From KBS-96 sp963722585 (GTDB lineage: Bacteria; Acidobacteriota; Terriglobia; Bryobacterales; Bryobacteraceae): 64,000 bases of DNA. The DNA lies in contig CAVRNU010000061.1 in assembly GCA_963722585.1 (NCBI GenBank), positions 5,756-69,755 on the forward strand, in the 5' to 3' direction. Positions within the stretch are counted from its first letter, which is position 1, and the number at the start of each line of letters is the position of its first letter. Shown piece by piece: positions 46,661-55,540 of the stretch. The position numbers were made by a program, and so were the translations under genes. The notes under the pieces are model-generated. The model saw only the letters and a program-made list of their open reading frames with translations. It made no database searches and had not been told where the DNA came from.

Positions 46661-47194
46661 TTACTGCGGACGCCACGTCATGTCCACACGCACGGGTATT
46701 TCGTTCTTGATAGGCACCGTCAAAAGGGTCGGCGGCTGAATCTTGAAATCCGATAGCGTCGCGGGAATTGTTCCCGATAACCGGATCTCGTTCCCTTGTG
46801 TCACTCGTTGGAACGGAACCTGTTTATACTGGACGGTCTGACCCGCAAACTCGATCTCCAAATCGGCATGAATCGTCGTTAAGGCCGACGCAGCTTCGGG
46901 TAGTCGCGCACGCACAACGACCATCGGAAATTGCGCGCCGCGCGTCGCTTGAAGCATATGAAGATCGCGGTTGCTGTCGCCCGAATCAAACGACTTAACA
47001 GGCACCGCGATCAGGAAGTCGCATTGCGCCTCGTGGCAAACACCTTTGCCGCGCGCCGCATGGCTCACGCCGTCGATTTGATGCAGGGGGTGAGACACAT
47101 GGTAGCTGAGAGTGGATTGCTCGAGAATCCATTGGCTGTCCGCTTCACCAACGGTGGAAAGCGCTAGAAATAACAGGGCCATCTTCTTAGTCAT
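46661..47194 (-). CDS. YceI-family periplasmic lipocalin-like protein
   Basis: The 177-residue protein starts MTKKMALLFLALSTVGEADS, a signal peptide, then WILEQSTLSYHVSHPLHQID, AVPVKSFDSGDSNRDLHMLQ, PMVVVRARLPE and IRLSGTIPATLSDFKIQPPT, the YceI beta-barrel order. YceI proteins bind isoprenoid-like lipids and are often induced by stress. It lies downstream of, and 9 bases from, the membrane protein gene at 47204, so the two form a likely operon. Confidence 0.88.
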   Translation of the reverse strand: MTKKMALLFLALSTVGEADSQWILEQSTLSYHVSHPLHQIDGVSHAARGKGVCHEAQCDFLIAVPVKSFDSGDSNRDLHMLQATRGAQFPMVVVRARLPEAASALTTIHADLEIEFAGQTVQYKQVPFQRVTQGNEIRLSGTIPATLSDFKIQPPTLLTVPIKNEIPVRVDMTWRPQ

Positions 47195-47203
47195 AAGCCC
47201 TGC

Positions 47204-47974
47204 TTAGAATCTAAACGATACCGACACAATAGCGGCGCCGTACGCCGCGGCTGTTACGTAGCCCACCGCGCCGTGCGCCTTGGCGATTCCATGCACCTTT
47301 TCGCCCTTGTTCAATTGATCGAAAGCCATCACTCCTAAGATCGGTGTCAAGATCATCCCCGGCCCATGAACCCAGGCCAAAGCTTTATGCAACCGGATCG
47401 GCCCGCGAGTTTTGGTTCCTGGAATCCGAGGCGCGAAGATTGAAAAGTAGGCGGTCGAAAAATACAATCCTGCTGTTGCGGCGCCCAGCCCCGCATGCAG
47501 ATCGCGGTCGGTCGCGCTGGGATGCTTTCCTCCGGCGAAGCTGCCGCTGATAACCGTCGCGAGCAAGGGAATTGTGGTAATCAAACCCAGCCGTTGATGC
47601 ATCTTCAGCATCTGCGTCCGTTTATCCAGCCTCGCTTGAGCCTGAGCATTCCCCTGCGTCTGAGCCGGAGGGAAGAGATCTGGCAACGAAGGGGGCGCCG
47701 GATTGCTGGACGGCGGCTTCGCCTGACCCTGAGCATTTCCTTGGCCTTGATCCGGAAAGAAACTTAGATCGGCCCAGTACGCCGGTTCCGTTTCCGCAAT
47801 AGGCGCGAAGGGCGCAAACGCGCGCATCACGGCCTGCGCGATGGTACAGGGCATTGCTGCCGGATCCAAGATCTGGCTGCATCCGGAAATAACTTTGGCG
47901 TCTTGACCTACAGCGACGCTTGGATAGAGCACCACGAAAGCAACCAATGCACAGAATCCTGATTTCTTCAACAT
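47204..47974 (-). CDS. Exported-leader membrane protein, possibly cytochrome b561-like
   Basis: The 256-residue protein has a signal peptide (KSGFCALVAFVVLYPSVAV), a Gln/Pro-rich linker (GNAQGQAKPPSSNP, QTQGNAQAQARL), then four helices with histidines: KMHQRLGLITTIPLLATVIS, DRDLHAGLGAATAGLYFSTA, LHKALAWVHGPGMILTPILG and AHGAVGYVTAAAYGAAIV. Paired His in a four-helix bundle recall cytochrome b561 or ferric-reductase-like domains, but the assignment is inferred. It is the first gene of the pair with YceI; the divergent sensor kinase gene starts 155 bases away. Confidence 0.6.
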   Translation of the reverse strand: MLKKSGFCALVAFVVLYPSVAVGQDAKVISGCSQILDPAAMPCTIAQAVMRAFAPFAPIAETEPAYWADLSFFPDQGQGNAQGQAKPPSSNPAPPSLPDLFPPAQTQGNAQAQARLDKRTQMLKMHQRLGLITTIPLLATVISGSFAGGKHPSATDRDLHAGLGAATAGLYFSTAYFSIFAPRIPGTKTRGPIRLHKALAWVHGPGMILTPILGVMAFDQLNKGEKVHGIAKAHGAVGYVTAAAYGAAIVSVSFRF

Positions 47975-48128
47975 TGCGCACCCAGCGAAGTCTCATCTTA
48001 AAAGTCATTCAAGAGTAAGATCAAGATAATTGGGTGAACGGTCTTAATTTTTTGGAAAGCGCAAGGTCAGTAGTTATCGTGCGTTTATTTTTCTGTTACT
48101 CAATCGCAGCTCAGACAGGATACTCACA

Positions 48129-49571
48129 GTGACAATTTCCACCAGAGTTAGATTGACCTTATATTTCACGGCCCTGTTTGGCGGTATAGTCATTGCTCTT
48201 GCAATCGCCGCTTATGTGCTCGTCAGAAACGATGCGTATGCCAGACTTGATTCGTCGCTTCGCGTCGCGGTGGACGGAACCGCTATGTCCGCGACGCATG
48301 AGCTAAATGAGCATTCACGCCAGGCGGGGGGCGACGCAGATTTGCAAGCCGTACTCGAGGAGATGCGCGATGGCTCGCTTCCCGACACTCAAATCCTGGT
48401 GCGGGAGGGTTTACGGCAAGTCGTGTATAAACCGAGTCAGCACCAGGCCGCCGATCTTCGCCGCCTTTCGGCTGAGTGGCTTGGAACGCCAGCGGACTGG
48501 GAGGGAGTTCGTGTCGCATATCGCGATCTGGCTGTACCGAAGTTTGGGACTCATTATCGGATATATGCCGCCAAGGAGATTGCGCCGGCCCTTGGCGAAC
48601 TTCGTTTGCTCACGCGCGCGCTCCTGCTCCTCGTGCCCCTCGGTCTTGGGTTGGCAGCTCTGGCGGGCTATTTTCTGGCACGGAAGACTCTTGCGCCGCT
48701 CGAAGATCTCACGCGGGCAATTGACACCATCACGTCTTCAGACTTAAGCGCTCGCGTAAATGTGCGAAACGCGCAGGACGATATTGGCCGGCTTGGGTCG
48801 CGCTTCAATTCTCTATTCGACCGGCTTCAAACGGCATTCAATCTTCAGCGCCGCTTTATGGCCGATGCTTCACACGAACTCCGAACGCCCGTAACAGTGG
48901 CGCTCGCAGCCGCGCAGGTGACCGGGCGTGACGCGGCACGGACTCTGCGCGACTGCCAAGATGCGCTCGAAATCGTCGAACAACAGATGCTCAAGCTAAA
49001 GAAGATCATCGAGGACATGATGTTCCTATCGCAGGCAGATGCCTCGTCGCTGCAGCTTGACCGGAAGGAGATGTATTTGGACGATGCGATTTCGGAAGCG
49101 AGTCGAGCGGCCAAAGCGCTGGCGCGAGCGAAACAGCAGTTTTTCAGACTCGATGAGTTGCCAGAAGCCAGATGCTTAGGTGATATCGAGCTGCTTAAGC
49201 AAGCAATTCTGATCGTCCTCGACAATTCGGTAAAGTTCACGCCGCCAGGCGGATCGATTGAGGTCACCGTTCGACGGAACGAAAACTTTTGGGTGTGCAC
49301 AGTTAAAGATTCAGGGGCAGGAATTCCAGACGAAGCGCAGCCTCACATTTTCGATCGCTTCTTTCGGGCGCACCATTCCGGAAGCGAGAAAGTTCCGGGA
49401 GCCGGACTGGGCCTCGCGATCGCGAAATCAATTATTGAGAGTCACGGAGGCTATTTGCGCTTAGTGGATTCCCATCCCGGCGCCACGACATTCGATATCG
49501 CAGTTCCCGCCTTCGAAAAAACGATGCCTTCTAACGACGCTCACGCAAACTCCCTCGCGGTCAAGATATAA
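48129..49571 (+). CDS. HAMP sensor histidine kinase (two-component)
   Basis: At 480 residues it has TM1 (about 8-30, LTLYFTALFGGIVIALAIAA), a periplasmic sensor to about 155, TM2 (LLLLVPLGLGLAALAGYFLA), HAMP, and HisKA with the phospho-acceptor in MADASHELRTPVTVALAAAQ (His about 249). The ATPase follows with the N box LIVLDNSVKFTPP, G1 KDSGAGIPDEAQ and G2 GAGLGLAIAKSI. It resembles CusS-like metal or envelope sensors. Its 3' end overlaps the response regulator gene tail to tail by 31 bases, an unusual arrangement. Confidence 0.94.
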   Translation: MTISTRVRLTLYFTALFGGIVIALAIAAYVLVRNDAYARLDSSLRVAVDGTAMSATHELNEHSRQAGGDADLQAVLEEMRDGSLPDTQILVREGLRQVVYKPSQHQAADLRRLSAEWLGTPADWEGVRVAYRDLAVPKFGTHYRIYAAKEIAPALGELRLLTRALLLLVPLGLGLAALAGYFLARKTLAPLEDLTRAIDTITSSDLSARVNVRNAQDDIGRLGSRFNSLFDRLQTAFNLQRRFMADASHELRTPVTVALAAAQVTGRDAARTLRDCQDALEIVEQQMLKLKKIIEDMMFLSQADASSLQLDRKEMYLDDAISEASRAAKALARAKQQFFRLDELPEARCLGDIELLKQAILIVLDNSVKFTPPGGSIEVTVRRNENFWVCTVKDSGAGIPDEAQPHIFDRFFRAHHSGSEKVPGAGLGLAIAKSIIESHGGYLRLVDSHPGATTFDIAVPAFEKTMPSNDAHANSLAVKI

Positions 49572-50221
49572 CCTTCTCCGCGGCGGGAATGAATCAGAGG
49601 GCGTTCTCCATCAACATCGATTTTTTTTCGGAGCCGCTTGATGTATTCCTCAATGAGGTTCGAGAACGGGTCGTAAGATTCGTTCCAGACCCGCTCGGAT
49701 ATCGTCTCGCGATTCAGAAGCGCGCCGGCGTCTCGGGCCAGGCATTCGAGCAATGCGTACTCTTTGGCGGTCAACCTCACGAATTGCCCGCCCCGCCTGA
49801 CGGTCTTCGACCGGGTTTCTATCTCGAGCGTGTCGATCGCGATAACCGGCTCTTGAATCAGAGGCTTACGTCGAAGAAGCGCCCGAACCCGCGCCAGAAG
49901 TTCACCGATGTCGAAGGGCTTGACCAGGTAGTCGTCCGCTCCGAGGTCGAGCCCCTTAATCCTGTCCCCCGTTGTCCCGCTCGCCGTTAGCATTAACAGC
50001 GGGATTTGCAATCCCTGCTGCCGAAGCTCGCGGCATACGCACCAGCCGTCTTTCAGTGGAAGCCGCACATCTAAAATGATCAGGTCATATGACTGCGAAA
50101 GCGCTCTGTCGATGCCAACCTGCCCGTCCGCCGCAATATCGACTCCATAGAGCTCCTGACGAAGCGCCTTCGCAATCATCCGGGCAACGTCCTCTTCGTC
50201 CTCTACCAGGAGTAGTTTCAC
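49541..50221 (-). CDS. OmpR/PhoB-family response regulator
   Basis: The 226-residue protein has receiver domain MKLLLVEDEEDVARMIAKAL (acidic pocket), the phosphorylated Asp in LIILDVRLPLKDGWCVCREL, Thr in LMLTASGT and Lys in DYLVKPFDIGELLARVRALL, then a winged-helix DNA-binding domain (FVRLTAKEYALLECLARDAG and IEEYIKRLRKKID). It is the obvious partner of the kinase at 48129. It reads towards it with overlapping 3' ends rather than sharing an operon. Confidence 0.94.
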   Translation of the reverse strand: MKLLLVEDEEDVARMIAKALRQELYGVDIAADGQVGIDRALSQSYDLIILDVRLPLKDGWCVCRELRQQGLQIPLLMLTASGTTGDRIKGLDLGADDYLVKPFDIGELLARVRALLRRKPLIQEPVIAIDTLEIETRSKTVRRGGQFVRLTAKEYALLECLARDAGALLNRETISERVWNESYDPFSNLIEEYIKRLRKKIDVDGERPLIHSRRGEGYILTAREFA

Positions 50222-50348
50222 AGATCGATTCCTTCCAATGCCTTACTTTAGCTACTTATATCTCAAGGCTCGCACGCTGTTTCGAGCGCAAAGAAGAATT
50301 CACAATCGTTCTTGCAACGGCCGAGCCAACGCCGTCATCTTTTAGGTC

Positions 50349-50726
50349 ATGAGTACGAGAGCACAAGCCACCGTCGATGTGGCCACATTAGATAAGCAAT
50401 TGAATGACCAGATATTGGCAGGCGACCTCCTGGGAGCCTTCGACCGTTTCTATGCCGACAACGTCGTCATGCGAGAGAATTCGGAAACGCCCATCGCGGG
50501 TAAGGCCGCGAATCGTAAACGTGAAGAAGAGTTCCTGGCTTCCGTGGAACAGGTTCACGGAGCAAAGGTCGTCAGCTTCGCTGTGAATGGCGATGTCTCC
50601 TTCAGTGAGTGGGAATTTGACGCCACCTATAAAGGAGGTGTCCGCGTTAATCTCGCGCAAGTGGCTGTTCGTCACTGGAAGAATGGACAGATTGTCAACG
50701 AGCGCTTCTACTACAACAAAGGGTAG
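50349..50726 (+). CDS. SnoaL-like/NTF2-fold protein
   Basis: This 125-residue protein has the small cone-shaped NTF2-like fold pattern: LNDQILAGDLLGAFDRFYAD, NVVMRENSETPIAGKAANRK, GDVSFSEWEFDATYKGGVRV, and LAQVAVRHWKNGQIVNERFY. Proteins of this group are cyclases, isomerases or simply ligand binders, with no assignable role here. It diverges from the response regulator across a 127-base gap. The frame is intact. Confidence 0.8.
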   Translation: MSTRAQATVDVATLDKQLNDQILAGDLLGAFDRFYADNVVMRENSETPIAGKAANRKREEEFLASVEQVHGAKVVSFAVNGDVSFSEWEFDATYKGGVRVNLAQVAVRHWKNGQIVNERFYYNKG

Positions 50727-50743
50727 CCGAACTTCATCAGAAA

Positions 50744-50830
50744 CGCTCCCTTCGGTCGCGGTTCAGAAACGTACGCTTGATCCATAACCTTACAGAACCG
50801 CGCGCGTTAGCGAGCGGTCTGGTGACGAAG
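50744..50830. repeat. Dispersed palindromic repeat, copy 2
   Basis: The arms CGCTCCCTTCGGTCGCGGTT and GAACCGCGCGCGTTAGCGAG flank about 30 bases; GACGAAGTT follows. The same arms occur at 46463-46530. It lies between converging genes, as REP-type elements often do. Confidence 0.7.
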
Positions 50831-50836
50831 TTCTGC

Positions 50837-51679
50837 TCACGTGAGCGATAACGAGCGAAGATACTGAAGGCTCTGGGGAATCTGTTTCGCCGCTTCGGGG
50901 CTTTCGTCCTCGATATAGAATCGCTTCACGCCAACGGTGCGAGCGGTCTCTAAAACGGCCCGGAAGTCGATGCTGCCGGCTCCGACGGGTACGCTTGCAT
51001 CCTCCGGCGCTTGACCGGTCTGATTCCCCTTTACACCTTTCCGAAGGTCTTTCAAATGCATCAGCGCAAAGCGATCTGGATATTTGCGCAAATAGTGAAC
51101 AGGATCTTGTCCCGGCCAAGCAATCCAGAAAACATCCATTTGATATTGAACCGTTTCGGGGTGAGTTTGCTCGATCAGCGTATCGAGCAGAGTCCCTTCG
51201 GGGCTGATTGCGAACTCGTAGCCATGCGGGTGATAGCAAAATTGCAGTTTCGCGGTTTTGAGTTGTTCACCCCACCGGTTGAAGTCGCCGGCCGCGCGCA
51301 AGCAGTCTGCTCTCTGAAAGCCCCACGCGGAGTGTGTGATCCAGGGATAGATCACATATCCGGCGCCTAGCGTGTGGGCATCATCGGCTACGCTCGCGAG
51401 CCCAGTTCGTATGCGCGCTTCCGGAGCTACCATTGCCGAGCACTTCAACTCTGCTTTATCCAATTCCGCGCGGAACTGCGTCGCTGATAAGCCGTAAAGC
51501 TGCGGCACTTCCACGTCGGTGAAACCCAGCTTTCTTGTAAACGCCAGCGTTCCAGGAAGGTCTTTGGCGATTTCCCGGCGCAAGCTGTATAGTTCCAGCC
51601 CAAGCGGTCCGGGCACACCGGAACCGGCGAGAGCCGAAGCGCCTACTGCGAACAAGAGGTAACGCCGCGACAAATTCAC
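50837..51679 (-). CDS. TIM-barrel sugar phosphate isomerase/epimerase
   Basis: The 280-residue protein starts with a TAT-like leader (MNLSRRYLLFAVGASALAGS) and a barrel beginning LGLELYSLRREIAKDLPGTL. Metal-site strands are visible as LQFCYHPHGYEF, YQMDVFWIAWPG, ALMHLKDLRKG and KRFYIEDESPEA. It is the last gene of a four-gene minus-strand operon and overlaps the VCBS gene by 4 bases. The substrate is unknown, but the Gfo/Idh gene and the MFS gene upstream suggest a sugar or sugar-acid pathway. Confidence 0.88.
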   Translation of the reverse strand: MNLSRRYLLFAVGASALAGSGVPGPLGLELYSLRREIAKDLPGTLAFTRKLGFTDVEVPQLYGLSATQFRAELDKAELKCSAMVAPEARIRTGLASVADDAHTLGAGYVIYPWITHSAWGFQRADCLRAAGDFNRWGEQLKTAKLQFCYHPHGYEFAISPEGTLLDTLIEQTHPETVQYQMDVFWIAWPGQDPVHYLRKYPDRFALMHLKDLRKGVKGNQTGQAPEDASVPVGAGSIDFRAVLETARTVGVKRFYIEDESPEAAKQIPQSLQYLRSLSLT

Positions 51680-52890
51680 TTCCGTTCGCCCTCGTTCAGC
51701 AAGATATCAAGCCCGGGCGTGCCACAGTTATAAGGCTTGCTCAGTATATCCAGTCTTCCATCGCCATTGAGATCGGCAACTTTCGATTCATGGCTATCTA
51801 ATCCCGTTGCCACAACTGTTGGTTCGAAATTACCTTTTCCATCGCCGAGGAATAAATAGATCTTGGAATCGGGGTTTTGGCAATTCAGACGCTGTTCCGC
51901 CGTGAAAATATCGAGGTTGCCGTCATGATTGAAGTCGACAAGCTGAATATTGTGGCCGTACCTGATGTCGGCAATCTTGTGAGCTTCCCATGTGCCTTTC
52001 ACAAGGTCGTACCACACCAAAGGGCCCTCCCCGTCTCCGATCACCAGCACAACCTGCTCGCGCTTCTCGCCTGTTAGAAGATGGCCTACCGCGGCTCGCG
52101 AAAACGCATAGCCCACGTCAATTGGATTCGGCTCGAATTTGCCGCCGCCAAGATTCCGAAACCAGGTACCGCCCGCAACGATATCGAGTTTGCCGTCGCC
52201 GTCAACATCTCCCACCGCCAAACCTTCGTGTTCATTGATTCCTTTGAATGCAGCGGCCTTGCCGCGTTGCTCCGGCTGGCTGCTCACGCTGTAACTATAA
52301 ATTTCTGTCAAAGGCCAGAGACCCGCGTTCCTGGGATCGGCCGGAACCTGGGCCATGAAGAGCTTATGCGAATCCTGGTTCCAGAACACAAGCTCTTTCT
52401 TCCCGTCGCCAAAAAAATCTCCGGTCGCCGAGTCGTGATGTTTGGCGCCTCCGCTCTTTTTGATTAAGTGACGCTTCCACCCTACGTTCGGGTCGAAATT
52501 CGGGTATGGATTTTCCCACCACCAGAACTCATTTGATTTCCAGTCGCCCCCGGCTATGAAATCCAGATCGCCGTCTCCATCCACATCCATAAACGTCGAT
52601 CCGGCTTCGATGTGGAACGGCTCCGGTTCGATCACATAGCGAGTCCAACCATTCGCGCCTCTTCGATACCAGACCACCGATGGCGCCGCCGTACGCTCGG
52701 TAATGACGAAATCGTTTACGCCGTCTTTGTCGATATCAAAGACCGTGGCCGACGTTTGCTGTGTTCCGCTATTGGGCACGGGCAGATCGCCGTTCTTGGT
52801 GGAGAGATGCTTCCACTGGACCTCTTCGTGCGACTGTGCCCACGTCATCAGCGCCAGACCTATCACAATCAAAATGACTTTGCTTTTCAT
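51676..52890 (-). CDS. FG-GAP/VCBS-repeat secreted protein
   Basis: The 404-residue protein has a signal peptide (MKSKVILIVIGLALMTWAQS) and several Ca-binding VCBS/FG-GAP repeats: TVFDIDKDGVNDFVITE, FMDVDGDGDLDFIAGG, VGDVDGDGKLDIVAGG, LVDFNHDGNLDIFTAE and VADLNGDGRLDILS. The beta-propeller fold binds sugars or partner proteins extracellularly; its role here is unknown. It overlaps both neighbouring genes by 4 bases, so it is firmly part of the operon. Confidence 0.92.
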   Translation of the reverse strand: MKSKVILIVIGLALMTWAQSHEEVQWKHLSTKNGDLPVPNSGTQQTSATVFDIDKDGVNDFVITERTAAPSVVWYRRGANGWTRYVIEPEPFHIEAGSTFMDVDGDGDLDFIAGGDWKSNEFWWWENPYPNFDPNVGWKRHLIKKSGGAKHHDSATGDFFGDGKKELVFWNQDSHKLFMAQVPADPRNAGLWPLTEIYSYSVSSQPEQRGKAAAFKGINEHEGLAVGDVDGDGKLDIVAGGTWFRNLGGGKFEPNPIDVGYAFSRAAVGHLLTGEKREQVVLVIGDGEGPLVWYDLVKGTWEAHKIADIRYGHNIQLVDFNHDGNLDIFTAEQRLNCQNPDSKIYLFLGDGKGNFEPTVVATGLDSHESKVADLNGDGRLDILSKPYNCGTPGLDILLNEGERK

Positions 52891-54041
52891 AGGGTTGTTT
52901 CACCGCCTTCGGGCAGGTCAGCCTTTTCGAGATGCACAATGCGGTATCCCCCATGCGCCCTATCGTGCAGCCAGATCGCCGCAAAGATCGCTGTGACAAT
53001 GCACGGTAAAATAGCCGTATAACGCAGAGTTACACCCGGGCCGTACACGTCGTACATGCGCCCCATCAGCGGAACCATAAGCGCATCGCTCAACATGCCT
53101 GCGCTTCCAATTACCGCCAGAAGAAAAGGGCCGCCCGCGGGAAAGCGCTCGGCGGTTATCCCATACATTGTGGGCCAGCAAAAACAAATGCCGAGCGCGT
53201 AAATCGTGGCCGCCGCTATCACTGGCAGCTTCGCCTGCGCAGTTCCCAATCCCCAAAGGCCAACTGCCGATAGCGCCGCCGAAAAACAAAGCAGGCCCGT
53301 GGGAGGAATCACGCTCACGATTGCGCCCGCGAACCGCCGTCCAATCGCCTCCAATCCCGTGATCCACACCAGCACCATCATCCCTGAAAGCGCAGTTGTT
53401 TTTGTGAGAATGCTCGGTATCCACTGATTTGGGCCCAGCTCTGTGGCCGCCGTGAGCAAGATCGAGAACAAGAGAATCAGAAAACCAGGCCGCAAAGCCT
53501 GGCCGTACATCACGCGAGTAGGAATATTGTTCTGAGCGCGCTCGCTCCGCGGTAGCTTAGCCGGGAAAAACAGTGCGCCATAGGCGAGCGTGGGCGCCAC
53601 AAGAATCAGCATCTTGATTCGCCAGCCAGATCCGATCTGCGTCAGAAGCGCTGAGCACAGGCCTCCAATCACGATTCCGCCGGGGAACCAGACGTGCAAC
53701 CGGTTCAACCGCTCTGTTTTTGAATGCGGATAGAGCGTGGGGATCAAAGGATTCAGCGCCGCCTCGACAAATCCATTCGCCAGCCCGATGGCCAGTGTTC
53801 CCACGTAAAGCATCGCGAAGCCGCCTGCCGCCATCGTTAGCCCGATCCCGGTGAGATGGGCAATAAAGGCAAGCTGGATCAGTCGCTTCATTCCTAATAA
53901 GTCGCAGATTTGCCCTCCAATCAGCATCGAAACCGTAAAGCCCCAAAATGCCGTTCCCGCAATCCACCCGATTTGCTCCTTGGTGAGTTGGAACTGAGCG
54001 GCGAGCGAATCCATAATGTCCGCTCGAATGCCGAACGTCAT
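52887..54041 (-). CDS. MFS transporter (fucose permease-like), start codon apparently lost
   Basis: The 384-residue frame has about eleven helices, e.g. QIGWIAGTAFWGFTVSMLIG, HLTGIGLTMAAGGFAMLYVG, LAIGLANGFVEAALNPLIPT and GLCSALLTQIGSGWRIKMLI. The ATG at 54041 lies inside the first helix of the family. Upstream the same frame continues as RRRFLFAASCVALAATAMTF, exactly the expected N-terminus, but the codon where ATG should be is GTA, and no other start precedes it before the neighbouring gene. A start-codon mutation or a rare start is implied. Confidence 0.82.
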   Translation of the reverse strand: MTFGIRADIMDSLAAQFQLTKEQIGWIAGTAFWGFTVSMLIGGQICDLLGMKRLIQLAFIAHLTGIGLTMAAGGFAMLYVGTLAIGLANGFVEAALNPLIPTLYPHSKTERLNRLHVWFPGGIVIGGLCSALLTQIGSGWRIKMLILVAPTLAYGALFFPAKLPRSERAQNNIPTRVMYGQALRPGFLILLFSILLTAATELGPNQWIPSILTKTTALSGMMVLVWITGLEAIGRRFAGAIVSVIPPTGLLCFSAALSAVGLWGLGTAQAKLPVIAAATIYALGICFCWPTMYGITAERFPAGGPFLLAVIGSAGMLSDALMVPLMGRMYDVYGPGVTLRYTAILPCIVTAIFAAIWLHDRAHGGYRIVHLEKADLPEGGETTL

Positions 54042-54091
54042 CGCGGTCGCGGCCAGCGCGACACAACTGGCGGCGAATAGAAACCTGCGCC

Positions 54092-55264
54092 TTACTCGAC
54101 TATCTCGGTCCAGACTCCACCCGCTTTTCCGCTTGCCATCATCGCCTCAGCGATTCGAGCCATTCTTAGGCCGCTTTCGAACGTAGGAAACACGATCCCA
54201 CACGATTCTTTCCCGGCGCGTCGCGAGGCAATGGAATCGAAGATACTAGCCATCGCGTTTCGGAACGCGTCAGCCCAGGCTTCATTGTGACCTCCAGGCA
54301 GCCCGGCATAGTGCCGGATCGATGGATCGAGCATCGCTGGATCTTTCACCCATACCTGATCGGGCTCCCCACGCTTGCCCATCCACAGCCGGTTGGGTTC
54401 TTCCTGCAGCCACTTCAGGCTGGCCGTCGAGCCGTGTACCTCAAATCGTAAGTCGTTTTTGTGGCCCGCGCAGAGTGAACTGACGAGAAACGTTCCGGTC
54501 GCGCCGTTCGAGAACCGCAGAAGCGCCGTGCCCACATCCGGAACACGAACCTCGTGCGCTTCGGTTATGTCACTACCCTGAGTTTGAAAAGCTTCGCGAG
54601 CCTTTACCGGCTTTCGCCGGGTCTTGATGACCGTCGCGAGCTCCGCAAGCACGCTCCGGATGCGTAGCCCCGTCACGTGTTCCACAAGATCAAACCAATG
54701 GGAACCTGCGTCCGCGAGCATTCCGGCTTCACCGCTCTTTTCCGGCTCGAGCCGCCACGAGAAGTCGGATTCCTCGAGCAGCCAATCCTGCAGGTAGTGG
54801 CCGTGAACCAGGTGTATCTTTCCGAGACGCCCCTGCTCAATCATTACGCGCGCCTGCTGAACCATCGGATTGTAGCGGTAGTTGAACGTGATTGCATTGA
54901 CAACCCCGGCGCGATTCGCGGCCTCCACAAGCTCCGCCGCTTCCGATACGGATAAAGCAAGCGGCTTATCTACAATGACGTGTTTGCCGCGCGCTATCGC
55001 AGCTAGCGCCACAGGCCGGTGAAGATACGTCGGAGCCGCTATATCGACCACCTCGATATCGGCGTCCTCCAGCAGGTCCTCGTAACGCCCGTACACTTTA
55101 GCAATGCCGAAGCGCTCAGCCTTGGCACGCGTTCGCTCGATGTCCGGCGACGCGACTGCGACGATCTCTACGTTTCCGAGCCGCCGGATCGCATCGGCAT
55201 GATGAGGTCCAATGAAGCCAAACCCGACGATGCCGCAGCGAATTTTGGGCGGGTGCGCGTTCAT
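54092..55264 (-). CDS. Gfo/Idh/MocA-family oxidoreductase
   Basis: The 390-residue protein has the Rossmann domain RCGIVGFGFIGPHHADAIRR (GFGFIG), IVAVASPD and the EKP-like DKPLALSVSEAAEL, then the C-terminal alpha/beta domain with GEAGMLADAGSHWFDLVEHV (catalytic His region) and AVRFSNGATGTFLVSS-type strands. It is cytoplasmic with no leader, unlike the exported copies elsewhere in the window. Its ATG overlaps the stop of a transketolase stub by 4 bases. It probably oxidises a sugar or inositol-type substrate with NAD(P). Confidence 0.92.
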   Translation of the reverse strand: MNAHPPKIRCGIVGFGFIGPHHADAIRRLGNVEIVAVASPDIERTRAKAERFGIAKVYGRYEDLLEDADIEVVDIAAPTYLHRPVALAAIARGKHVIVDKPLALSVSEAAELVEAANRAGVVNAITFNYRYNPMVQQARVMIEQGRLGKIHLVHGHYLQDWLLEESDFSWRLEPEKSGEAGMLADAGSHWFDLVEHVTGLRIRSVLAELATVIKTRRKPVKAREAFQTQGSDITEAHEVRVPDVGTALLRFSNGATGTFLVSSLCAGHKNDLRFEVHGSTASLKWLQEEPNRLWMGKRGEPDQVWVKDPAMLDPSIRHYAGLPGGHNEAWADAFRNAMASIFDSIASRRAGKESCGIVFPTFESGLRMARIAEAMMASGKAGGVWTEIVE

Positions 55265-55449
55265 GGACTCGTGGAACTTTCCGGACCGATCACCACCTTG
55301 ATGTGGTAATACAAGGCCACCACTAAATCCGTTGCGCTAAGCCTGCCTCCGGCGTGGCCCGGTTGCGCGCCCGTCACCATTCCAACGATACTTGCGCGAA
55401 TTTCGCGAGCCTTTTCCCTCAGGCGCGCCAGTGTTTCATCGTCAAGCAT
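55261..55449 (-). pseudogene. Transketolase N-terminal subunit, truncated
   Basis: From ATG 55449 the protein reads MLDDETLARLREKAREIRAS, IVGMVTGAQPGHAGGRLSAT and DLVVALYYHIKV, the first 52 or so residues of a transketolase N-terminal subunit (His of GHAGG contacts thiamine diphosphate). It then ends in about ten unrelated codons whose TGA overlaps the Gfo/Idh ATG. A deletion appears to have removed the rest of the transketolase gene. The remaining stub may now act only as a leader for the operon. Confidence 0.75.
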
Positions 55450-55540
55450 TCCAATTAACAGTACTAACAAGCTTTTGGGCGAGCAGCTCTAAAACGCACT
55501 GAACGTCGCAACCCGCGCCTTGGTCCGATTATGATGAAGT

